Origin: Aliiruegeria haliotis
GTDB taxonomy: Bacteria; Pseudomonadota; Alphaproteobacteria; Rhodobacterales; Rhodobacteraceae
Length of the DNA: 64,000 nucleotides
Assembly (NCBI RefSeq): GCF_003003255.1
Contig: NZ_PVTD01000005.1
Span: 124,001 to 188,000, forward strand
Direction of reading: 5' to 3'
Both the position numbers and the translations under genes were made by a program. Shown in pieces: positions 1 to 8,857 of the stretch. The number at the start of each line of letters is the position of its first letter. Position 1 is the stretch's first letter. The notes under the pieces were generated by a model. That model saw nothing but the letters and a program-made list of their open reading frames with translations, did no database searches and was not told the origin of the DNA.

Positions 1-351
1 CACGGTGCCGGCATCGGAGGTCACGTGGATCGAGCTGTGATCACCGGTTTCCAGCGTGCCGACCATCATGGCAGTATCGACAATGTTCAGATCATCGGGC
101 CGGGGCGTGGCAGAGAGGGCGGAGACCTCAATGGAGCGGCCCTCCTCCGTGGTGCCGGAGAACCGGGCGACATCGACGCGTTGCTCGCTTGCCATTTCTT
201 CAAGCTGCTGCTCGGTAAAAGGCAGTTCGGTCTCTTCCTCGCCATGGCGTGCCACGAGAAACAGCGTGGAGAGCAGCGCCAGCGCGCAGAGGGGAAGAAT
301 AACCTTCAGCCAGGCCACGACCCAGGAGTGCAGGTTGTCCCGCGTGGCCAT
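1..351 (-). CDS. lptC: LPS export protein LptC (partial, C-terminus outside window)
   Basis: The visible 117 residues are the N-terminal part of an LptC-type protein, the bitopic inner-membrane component that receives LPS from LptBFG and passes it to LptA. Seen: a short cytoplasmic N-terminus, one hydrophobic helix at about residues 12-33, then a periplasmic stretch with the pattern expected of the LptC beta-jellyroll start. The ATG at 351 lies 3 bases after the kdsD stop, so the two are one transcription unit; in many proteobacteria kdsD, lptC and lptA are adjacent. The stop codon lies beyond base 1. Assignment rests on topology, short sequence style and context, since the diagnostic C-terminus is missing. 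Confidence 0.75.
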   Translation of the reverse strand, partial: MATRDNLHSWVVAWLKVILPLCALALLSTLFLVARHGEEETELPFTEQQLEEMASEQRVDVARFSGTTEEGRSIEVSALSATPRPDDLNIVDTAMMVGTLETGDHSSIHVTSDAGTV

Positions 352-354
352 CTC

Positions 355-1320
355 TCAGACCACGCCCGCCCGCAGGCAGTCGTGAATATGCAGGATGCCC
401 GTTGCAGCAGCGCCGCCTTCGGGCACGACAAACAGGCAAGTGATCTTTCGGTCGTTCATCTGTGCCAGCGCCTCTTCGGCCAGCGCGGTCGGGGCGATCG
501 TCAGCGGTGCGCTGGTCATCACGGCATCGGCCGTCAGGTCCAGCAACCCGGCCATGTGCCGGCGCAGGTCGCCGTCGGTGACGATGCCGGCCAGTGCGCC
601 GTCGGGCTCCGTTACGCCCACGACGCCGAACCCCTTGCGGGTCATCTCCAGCAATGCATCGCCCATCGGCGCGTCGCGTGGGATCAGCGGGACCGCGTCG
701 CCATCATGCATCAGGTCACCAACGCGGGAAAGCTGGGCGCCAAGCTTGCCGCCGGGGTGGAAGTTGCGGAAATGCTCCGGTGTGAAGCTGCGGTGCTCCA
801 TCAATGCAATCGCCAGGGCATCGCCAAGGGCAAGTGTCATCGTGGTGGAGATCGATGGCACCATCCCGAAGCCGCATGCTTCGCCCATTGCCGGGATCGG
901 AAGCTGGACGTCCGCCTCGGTCATCAACGTGCTGTCGGGGCGGCTGGAAAGGCCGATGAGCGGGATGCCGAAGCGGCGGGTGAAGGCCACGAGGTTGGCC
1001 AGTTCCGGCGCTTCGCCCGAGTTGGAGATCGCCAGCACCACATCGCCCTTCGTCAGCATTCCGAGGTCGCCATGGCTGGCCTCCGCCGGGTGGACGAAAT
1101 GCGCAGGTGTGCCGGTGGAGGCAAGTGTCGCCGCGATCTTGCGACCGATATGGCCGGATTTGCCGATACCGCTGACGATGATCCGGCCCCTGGCCGCCAG
1201 TATCAGGTCCACCGCCGCGGTGAAGCCCCCGTCGAGCGTGTCGGCGAGCGCATCAAGGGCGCGTGCCTCATCGGCAATGACCTTTCGGCCGGTGCAGAGG
1301 AAATCCTCAGGGCCGGTCAT
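355..1320 (-). CDS. kdsD: Arabinose-5-phosphate isomerase (KpsF/GutQ family)
   Basis: This 321-residue protein interconverts ribulose 5-phosphate and arabinose 5-phosphate, the first step toward Kdo for LPS. Seen: an N-terminal SIS domain (about residues 35-170) with the phosphosugar-binding run GIGKSGHIGRK and the SNSGEAPE segment, then two CBS motifs (about 205-315). Length matches the family (about 320). The ATG overlaps the stop of the upstream exonuclease gene in an ATGA tetrad, and lptC follows after 3 bases, so translation is probably coupled through all three genes. Confidence 0.95.
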   Translation of the reverse strand: MTGPEDFLCTGRKVIADEARALDALADTLDGGFTAAVDLILAARGRIIVSGIGKSGHIGRKIAATLASTGTPAHFVHPAEASHGDLGMLTKGDVVLAISNSGEAPELANLVAFTRRFGIPLIGLSSRPDSTLMTEADVQLPIPAMGEACGFGMVPSISTTMTLALGDALAIALMEHRSFTPEHFRNFHPGGKLGAQLSRVGDLMHDGDAVPLIPRDAPMGDALLEMTRKGFGVVGVTEPDGALAGIVTDGDLRRHMAGLLDLTADAVMTSAPLTIAPTALAEEALAQMNDRKITCLFVVPEGGAAATGILHIHDCLRAGVV

Positions 1321-1931
1321 GAGTGGGCGAAGATGTCTGTTTCCGGCCAGCCGGCAAGGTCCAGCCTGGCACGGGTCGGCAGGAAGTCGAAGCAGGCCTG
1401 CGCAGTCTCGGTCCGGCCTTCACGCGCCAGCCGCCGGTCCAGTTCCTCGCGCAGCCGGTGCAGGTACAGCACATCCGAGGCCGCATATTCCATCTGTGCC
1501 TCGGTCAACTCATCAGCGCCCCAGTCGGAGGATTGCTGCTGCTTGGAGATGTCGACGCCGATCAATTCCTGACAGAGATTTCGCAGACCGTGCCGGTCGG
1601 TGTAGGTCCGCACGAGGCGCGACGCAATCTTGGTGCAATAGACCGGTGCCGAGAGCGCGCCGAAGGTGTGAAACATCGCTGCGATGTCGAAACGCCCGAA
1701 GTGGAACAGTTTCAGAACCTCGTGATCGGTCAGCATGGCGCAGAGGTTCGGTGCCTCTGTCTGCCCCTTCGCAACCTGCACAAGGTGCGCATTGCCATCG
1801 CCGCCGGACATCTGCACCAGGCAGAGGCGGTCGCGATGAGGGTTGAGCCCCATGGTCTCGCAATCGATGGCAACGATAGGACCAAGGTCCAGCCCATCAG
1901 GGAGGTCGTTCTTGTACAGATGGATGGCCAT
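1317..1931 (-). CDS. RNase D-like 3'-5' exonuclease
   Basis: A 204-residue DEDDy-type exonuclease consisting of the catalytic domain only; it lacks the HRDC domains of full RNase D. The metal-binding acidic residues are visible: IDCE near the N-terminus (Exo I), FHFGRFD (Exo II), and YAASD (Exo III, with the Tyr of DEDDy). It probably trims 3' ends of tRNA or other RNA. I chose the ATG at 1931; a TTG seven codons upstream (1952) is the only longer alternative. The stop overlaps the kdsD start by 4 bases. Confidence 0.88.
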   Translation of the reverse strand: MAIHLYKNDLPDGLDLGPIVAIDCETMGLNPHRDRLCLVQMSGGDGNAHLVQVAKGQTEAPNLCAMLTDHEVLKLFHFGRFDIAAMFHTFGALSAPVYCTKIASRLVRTYTDRHGLRNLCQELIGVDISKQQQSSDWGADELTEAQMEYAASDVLYLHRLREELDRRLAREGRTETAQACFDFLPTRARLDLAGWPETDIFAHS

Positions 1932-2030
1932 CGCGGGACTCTTCGCTTGCAAGGGTTTGGCCCGAGATACGGTCTCGGACGTGTGAATTCAATGGCGCGG
2001 GTCCGTGAGGGGCGTGGCGTATCGGCCCTG

Positions 2031-4020
2031 CTAGGCGTCTTCCGGAAGCCAGATCCGGAAGGTCGTGCCCTCGCCCGGAGCACTTTCGACGGAGATCGTG
2101 CCGCTATAGCGCAGGATCAGTTTGCGGCTGATGGAGAGCCCCAGGCCGGAGCCCTCGCCCTGCTTTGTGGTGTAGAAGGGATCGAAAGCACGCTGGACCA
2201 CCTCAGGCGGCATGCCGACCCCGGTGTCGGTGACCTCGAACCGCACGCCGTCCCGCCCCTCAATGGTTTCGTCCCGCGTGCGAAGGGTGAGCGTCCCGCC
2301 CTGTGGCATCGCGTGGATCGCGTTGACCATCAGGTTGATCAACACCTGTTGCAGCTCGGTACGGTTGATCGCGACCAGCCGGCTCGCCTGAAGGTCCAGA
2401 TCAAGCGCGATATCCACCTTGCTCAGCAAGTGCTGCACCAACGGCACGGAATCGTCGATGATCTGCGACGGCACCTGTTGCTGGTCGAAGGCCGCGAACT
2501 CGTCCGGCCGGGTGAACTGCAACAGCTTGTTGACGATGATGAAGATGGAGTGAACCTGTTCGTGGATCAGCTTGAATTCTGTCGCAAGCGGCTCGGCCTG
2601 GGGGCCAAGTTCGGCCTGAATCAGATCTAGGTTGCCTTGGATCACGGCAATGGGATTGTTGATCTCATGGGCGATGCCTGCAGCGATCTCGCCGACGGCG
2701 GCGAGCTTCTCGGACATCACCAACTGGCGGGACGTTGCCTCCAGTCGCGTGTTGGCCTCTTCCAGTTCGCGGGTGCGTTCGGCGACGCGGGCGTTCAGTT
2801 CTTCTGCCCAACTTCGCAGCGCCTTGTCGCGTTCCTGGATCTGGTCGAGCAGCGTGTCCATCTGGCCCGCGACCCGGCCGATCTCGTCCCCCCGGTGCGC
2901 CACGCCGGTTCGGGCCCCGAGATGTCCGCCCTCGACCTGTGAAATCGTGTCGAGCATTCGCTGCAGCGGGGTGAAGATCTGGCGCGCCCAGCGCAGGAAG
3001 ATCGGGACGGAGAGGAGGACAACGCCGAAGAAGGCCGCGGCGAAGGTCAGCAGCGTGTTCCACTTCGCATCCCGAAATGGTGTGTCCAAGAAGCCGACGT
3101 AGAGCATGCCCACACGTTCCCCGCGGCTGTCGGTGATCGGCTCGTAGGCGGAGATATACCAGTCGTTCACCACGAAGGCCCGGTCGAGCCAGACGCTCCC
3201 CTCGTCCAGGACCGTCTTTCGCACCACGTCCGACACCCGTGTGCCCAATGCGCGCTCCTGCTGGAAGAGCCGGACATTGGTGGAGATCCGCACGTCCTCC
3301 AAGAACAACGTCGCGGTGCCGATACTGCCCTCGATCAGGCTGGCTGTCGGGTAGACGAGGCCGTTGATCGTGTCGATGAAGGCGAGATTGCGATTGAGCA
3401 GCAAGCCCCCGACCAACGCCCGCCCGCCGGCTACGGTGGAGGCTGCATGAAGGACCATGCCGCGGCTTTCCTCTATCGCGTCCGTGGGGCGCGCGGCCTT
3501 GGTCGGAACGAGGGGAAGCCGCGCCCGGTCGGCCAGCGCCGGGGAGATTGCCAGAAGATCCCCGGCACTGAAGATATCTATGGCGGAGGCGGAATGCCCC
3601 GCGATGGCGTGGCGAACAACAGGCCAGCGACGAAACCGGTCCATGTCCTCGTCGCCCGCAGGCGCGCCCGCGACCACGCCTGAGCTGTCGATCAGGTAGA
3701 GGAAGTCAAGACCGAACGCCTCGCGCCGCGCTTCCAGCAGCGCGGCCAGCCGTTCGGGATCATTCTCCAACGTGTCGGCAAACAGCGCGGATTCTCCGAA
3801 GGACCGGACCTGCAACGCGGTGCTCTCCTTGATCCGGCTGACATATTGGTGTGCGATGGTCAGCTCGCCGTTGACCTTTGCAATGAGCAGTTGGTCAAAC
3901 CGCGCCGACCAGTTCAGAAACGTCACGCCGAGGAAGAGCGGCAGGATCACCAGCGTCGGCAGCAATGCGATGGCGAGCAGTCGGACGCGGACAGAAATCC
4001 CGTTCTTTCTGGGCTTTGCG

Positions 4021-4028
<8 letters not shown>
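2031..4028 (-). CDS. Membrane sensor histidine kinase (Cache-HAMP-HisKA-HATPase)
   Basis: A 665-residue kinase. Seen: TM1 at about residues 15-38, a large periplasmic sensor region of Cache type, TM2 followed by HAMP, a coiled-coil linker, the H-box GIAHEINNP with the phospho-acceptor His at about 454, N-box near 565, and G boxes DTGVGM and GSGLGL near the C-terminus. It resembles the DctB/NtrB-type kinases that partner AAA+ response regulators. The ATG at 4028 overlaps the regulator stop by 8 bases; the longer reading from 4142 would run deep into the regulator gene. It is the last gene of the FDH operon, so it probably senses formate, a related small acid, or redox state and controls the FDH genes; this role is inferred. 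Confidence 0.9.
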
Positions 4029-5381
<1,353 letters not shown>

Positions 5382-5385
<4 letters not shown>

Positions 5386-5507
5386 TCGATGCGGACAGAG
5401 GGCCCGGCGGTCTCGGTCAGGGTGGACATGCCGATCTCCTTCGTCGCGAAGCTCGCGCCGATGCCGATGGCGATGATGGTGGCGCAGGCCAACAGGAAGG
5501 ATCGCAT
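5382..5507 (-). CDS. Small 41-residue membrane or secreted peptide in the FDH operon
   Basis: An unrecognised small ORF that fits tightly between two operon genes: its ATG (5507) lies 5 bases after the stop of the WD40-cytochrome gene and its TGA overlaps the regulator ATG in an ATGA tetrad. The product has one hydrophobic segment (about residues 4-21, SFLLACATIIAIGIGASF) followed by a short polar tail. It could be an uncleaved single-span peptide or a tiny exported protein. The position argues for real, coupled translation; no function can be assigned. Confidence 0.6.
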
Positions 5508-5512
5508 GGGCC

Positions 5513-6817
5513 TCAGTCCTCTGTCATTGGTCGTGTCGCTTCTTGCAGATACTCCACCAGGTCAGAGCGGTCTTCTTCCCCGGTGATGCGCTGCATCGGC
5601 ATCTTGCTTCCCTCAATATACACATCCGGACCCAGATCGAACAACGCGTCAACGGTGTCTGCGGACCAGATTATGTCGGATTTTTCGAGGGTTTCGGAAT
5701 AGGAGTAGCCGTCCACGCTGCCTGCGGGGCGCCCAAAGAGCCCGTGGAGCGTGGGACCGGCGCGGCGCTCTCCATCGGGTCCGAGCGCGTGGCAGATGGA
5801 GCATTTGCGGTTGAACTGTCGCTCGCCATTGCTGGCGGTTTCGGCGCCGCGCAGGAACGTGCGGTCCTGCTGGACCATCCGCGGGGCGTCGTCGGTGCCA
5901 TCGACGGGCCACGAGTACATCGCATCGTCAAGTCCGCCGGCGTGGATGTTTTCCCCATCGGCTGAGAAGGCCAGCGCCCAAATGGGACCGCGCAGCGTCG
6001 CCCGGAAGTCGGCAATGAAACTCCAGGTCGCGGTGTCGATGACGGAGATGTAGCCCTCTCCATCCCCGATCGCGAGCCGCGACAGCTTGCGGTCCGCAGC
6101 CATGGCAAGGATCGGTCGACGTTCCAGGGTCAGGTCCTTGATCTGTTCGCCCGTGGCGAGGTCGACAATCCGGGTCACGCCATCCACGGCGCCATAGGCC
6201 AGCCATCCGGCGGCCTCGTTCAGCACCAGCGTGTTGACGCCGAAGCCGTTGTTCAGGAGCTGCCCTGTCTGTGTTCCGGTTTCGACATCCCAGGTCCGGA
6301 TCGATCCATCCGAACTGCCGGAATAGAGCGTCGTTCCATCGGTGGCAAAGGCGACGTCGTTTACCCCGGCGGTATGGCCTGTGAGGAAGCGTGGCGCGCC
6401 ATCCCCGGCGAGATCCCAGAGGCCGATAGAGCCGTCCCAGCTGGCGGATGCGGCGCGTGTGGAATCGGTACTCACCGCAAGCGACAGCACCTTTCCCTTG
6501 TGGTGACCGAGCAGGCGCGGCGTGGCTGTCCTCAGGTCCCAGAGGTACAGCGCAAAGTCGTCGCCGGCAGAGATCGCCTGCGTTTCGTTCACGAAACGAA
6601 CAGTGTTTGCGGCTGCGGAATGCGCTTCGAGCCATGCAGATTTGCCGTGAAGCCAGTGCCCGAGCGAGTTGTCGAAACTTGCCGTCAGGATGGCATCGCC
6701 CTCCGGGGACACGGCGATGCCCTTGATTGGCCCGCCATGACCCTTGAGGGTGAAGAACTCACCGGCCTGGACTGCCGCCGGCAGGAACAGGGCCAGGGCA
6801 AGCGCCGCCCGCATCAC
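5513..6817 (-). CDS. Periplasmic WD40-repeat protein fused to cytochrome c
   Basis: A 434-residue exported protein. Seen: signal peptide (about 1-18, ending AVQA), a WD40 propeller region (about 20-310) with recurring GH...V..V..S and IRTWD-type strands, then a class I cytochrome c domain (about 330-430) with heme motif CSICH and a likely axial Met in GSKMP. It starts 4 bases after the fdhC stop, so it is part of the FDH operon. It is probably a periplasmic electron carrier or assembly/scaffold factor for FDH; the WD40 part would be a docking surface. The role is inferred from position. The alternative start one codon downstream gives a nearly identical product. Confidence 0.88.
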   Translation of the reverse strand: MMRAALALALFLPAAVQAGEFFTLKGHGGPIKGIAVSPEGDAILTASFDNSLGHWLHGKSAWLEAHSAAANTVRFVNETQAISAGDDFALYLWDLRTATPRLLGHHKGKVLSLAVSTDSTRAASASWDGSIGLWDLAGDGAPRFLTGHTAGVNDVAFATDGTTLYSGSSDGSIRTWDVETGTQTGQLLNNGFGVNTLVLNEAAGWLAYGAVDGVTRIVDLATGEQIKDLTLERRPILAMAADRKLSRLAIGDGEGYISVIDTATWSFIADFRATLRGPIWALAFSADGENIHAGGLDDAMYSWPVDGTDDAPRMVQQDRTFLRGAETASNGERQFNRKCSICHALGPDGERRAGPTLHGLFGRPAGSVDGYSYSETLEKSDIIWSADTVDALFDLGPDVYIEGSKMPMQRITGEEDRSDLVEYLQEATRPMTED

Positions 6818-6821
6818 CGGA

Positions 6822-8075
6822 TCACTCGGCCGGTGCGGCGGCGGTCCCGTTCGGGGCCTCCGCCTCCTTGGCCTTCATCTCGTCATACCAGATGGAGTGG
6901 TGTTCCTTGGCCCATTGCTCTTCGACATAGCCGGAACCCATCGCGTCAAATGCGCCCTCCATGCCCAGCGTGCCGATGTAGATGTGGCCGATGATCATTG
7001 CCATGAAGAGGAAGGCAAAGACGGCGTGGGCCAGTTGCGTGTACTGCATTTCCTGCTGCGGAGAGAGAGCTGCGGGAAGGTCGGCGAGGCCCACGAGTGG
7101 CAACATGCCCAAAGAGTTGATCCAGCCGAACAGCCCCTCGAATACGGGTGCACGGAATGGCATCAACAGGCTGAGCCCGGTGGCCACGACGCAGACCGAC
7201 AGGAACATCACCGACCAGAAGATCAGCTTCTGTCCGGCGTTGAACTTTCCGGCGGGAGGATGGATGTCGTGGTTGAAGAGCCCGCCGAGCACCAGCATCC
7301 ATTTCACGTCGTTCCAGTTGGGGATGTTGTAGGCAACCCATTTGAAGAAGATCAGCACCACGCCAATCATGAAGGCCCAGCAGACGTTGTTGTGGATCAG
7401 CTTCGACCAGAGGGCGAGCGTTGCATGTGCTTCCAGACCCATGACGGGGATCAGGAACTGCCGGCCGTACATGGAGACCAGCCCGGTGAGGCCAAGCAGG
7501 ATAAAAGACCCTGCGGTCGTCCAGTGCATCCAGCGATCGAAGCCGCCGAACCGCAGCATGGTCCGGCCGGTTTTCTCACCGGCGATCGGGACGCGGCCGA
7601 AAAGCGCGTAAACTACAATGAACAGGGCGATCATGCCCATGAGCAACCAGCCTCCGTACTTTCCAAGCACGTCCTCGCGCAGTTGCAGCCACCACATGCC
7701 ACCATCCTGGATGATCACGTCGGCGGCAGGGTTGCGGGCACTGGTGGTGATATCGGCAGTATTGTAGCGCAGGGCGCGGAACATTTCCGCGTCCGAAACG
7801 CCGCCCAGCGTGCCGAGTTGATCAGTTGCCGCCTTCGCCCGATTGGGGTCGCCGACATCCTCGCGCCGGAAGTCGAGATCCACGGTCTCGCCGCGTTGGC
7901 GGGCCATGATCGATTCGCGTGTCTGGGCTCCGCCGGTGGCCTCTCTCGCGGCCGTGAGTGTGGTTTCGTCCACTGCGTCGGGGTCCGGCGCGGGTGTCGA
8001 AAACAGGAACGCGGCGGCAATCAGCGCCACGCTCAGAGCCAGGAAGACGGCAAATCCGCTCTTTCGGTCGGCCAT
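6822..8075 (-). CDS. fdhC: Formate dehydrogenase gamma subunit (cytochrome b)
   Basis: A 417-residue membrane subunit that takes electrons from the iron-sulfur subunit and passes them to the quinone pool through two b hemes. Seen: an N-terminal signal/anchor (about 9-26), a periplasmic or soluble insert to about residue 135, a further helix at about 140-162, then the four-helix cytochrome b core with His residues in DRWMHW, KLIHNN, and AHAVFAFLFMAMIIGHIYIG. The long N-terminal extension is usual for the FDH3-like gamma subunits. It follows fdhB after a 175-base gap that contains a strong hairpin. Confidence 0.93.
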   Translation of the reverse strand: MADRKSGFAVFLALSVALIAAAFLFSTPAPDPDAVDETTLTAAREATGGAQTRESIMARQRGETVDLDFRREDVGDPNRAKAATDQLGTLGGVSDAEMFRALRYNTADITTSARNPAADVIIQDGGMWWLQLREDVLGKYGGWLLMGMIALFIVVYALFGRVPIAGEKTGRTMLRFGGFDRWMHWTTAGSFILLGLTGLVSMYGRQFLIPVMGLEAHATLALWSKLIHNNVCWAFMIGVVLIFFKWVAYNIPNWNDVKWMLVLGGLFNHDIHPPAGKFNAGQKLIFWSVMFLSVCVVATGLSLLMPFRAPVFEGLFGWINSLGMLPLVGLADLPAALSPQQEMQYTQLAHAVFAFLFMAMIIGHIYIGTLGMEGAFDAMGSGYVEEQWAKEHHSIWYDEMKAKEAEAPNGTAAAPAE

Positions 8076-8205
8076 TTGGTACTCACTCGGTCAATCGGGG
8101 CACAGGCGGAACGCCCGGCCGGTTGGAAATCGCTGAGTGCCCCCGGTGCGGTGCACCGGAGACGGGAAGGAGCGAGCGCCCCTTTCCTGTTGGGTCGGAT
8201 GAGTG

Positions 8206-8232
8206 GGGAGAGCGCACGCCATGCGCTCTCCC
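8206..8232 (-). other. Perfect 11-bp hairpin between fdhB and fdhC
   Basis: An inverted repeat with arms at 8206-8216 and 8222-8232 and a 5-base loop, GC-rich, in the 175-base gap between fdhB and fdhC. On the transcribed (minus) strand no T-run follows it, so it is not a standard intrinsic terminator. Hairpins of this kind inside operons often mark RNA processing or protect upstream mRNA, which would raise fdhAB over fdhC and the later genes; that effect is inferred. Confidence 0.6.
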
Positions 8233-8250
8233 GGTCTGATATCGGACGGA

Positions 8251-8844
8251 TCAGCCGCCCTTCTGGTCGTAGGCCGTGCCCCAACCCCAGGCGCCGCTGC
8301 CGAAGCCACGGGCCACCACGCGTTCGCGGTAGATGCCCGAGACCACGTCGCCGTCGCCGGCGAGCAGGGCCTTGGTCGAGCACATCTCCGCGCAGAGGGG
8401 CAACTTGCCCTCGGCGATCCGGTTGCGCCCGTACTTGGAGAACTCCGCATTGGAGTGGGTCTCCTCCGGGCCACCGGCGCAGAAGGTGCACTTGTCCATC
8501 TTGCCGCGCGACCCGAAATTGCCCGCCTGCGGGTATTGCGGCGCACCGAAGGGGCACGCGTAGAAGCAATATCCACACCCGATGCAGAGGTCCTTGGAGT
8601 GCAGCACCACACCTTCTTCGGTCTGGTAGAAGCAATCCACCGGGCAGACGGCCATGCACGGCGCATCAGAGCAGTGCATGCAGGCCACGGAGATCGAGCG
8701 TTCGCCGGGGCTGCCATCATTGATGGTCACCACGCGACGGCGGTTGATGCCCCAGGGGACTTCATGCTCGTTCTTGCAGGCCGTGACGCAGGCATTGCAC
8801 TCGATGCAGCGCTCGGCGTCGCAGAGAAACTTGGATCTAGCCAT
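8251..8844 (-). CDS. fdhB: Formate dehydrogenase beta (iron-sulfur) subunit
   Basis: A 197-residue ferredoxin-like electron-transfer subunit. Four 4Fe-4S cluster motifs are visible: C..C..C...C in CIECNACVTAC near residue 15-25, CMHCSDAPCMAVC, CIGCGYCFYAC, and the split set CTFC ... CAEMC. It passes electrons from the molybdopterin subunit to the cytochrome b subunit. It is short compared with about 290 residues for E. coli FdnH and lacks the C-terminal membrane helix, as in FDH3-type beta subunits. It starts 13 bases after fdhA. Confidence 0.95.
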   Translation of the reverse strand: MARSKFLCDAERCIECNACVTACKNEHEVPWGINRRRVVTINDGSPGERSISVACMHCSDAPCMAVCPVDCFYQTEEGVVLHSKDLCIGCGYCFYACPFGAPQYPQAGNFGSRGKMDKCTFCAGGPEETHSNAEFSKYGRNRIAEGKLPLCAEMCSTKALLAGDGDVVSGIYRERVVARGFGSGAWGWGTAYDQKGG

Positions 8845-8857
8845 TCTTCATTCCTCC

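Noticed and set aside
6744-8723. A 659-codon plus-strand frame opposite fdhC
   Set aside because: Same cause: an antisense shadow of fdhC and neighbours with an unnatural composition.
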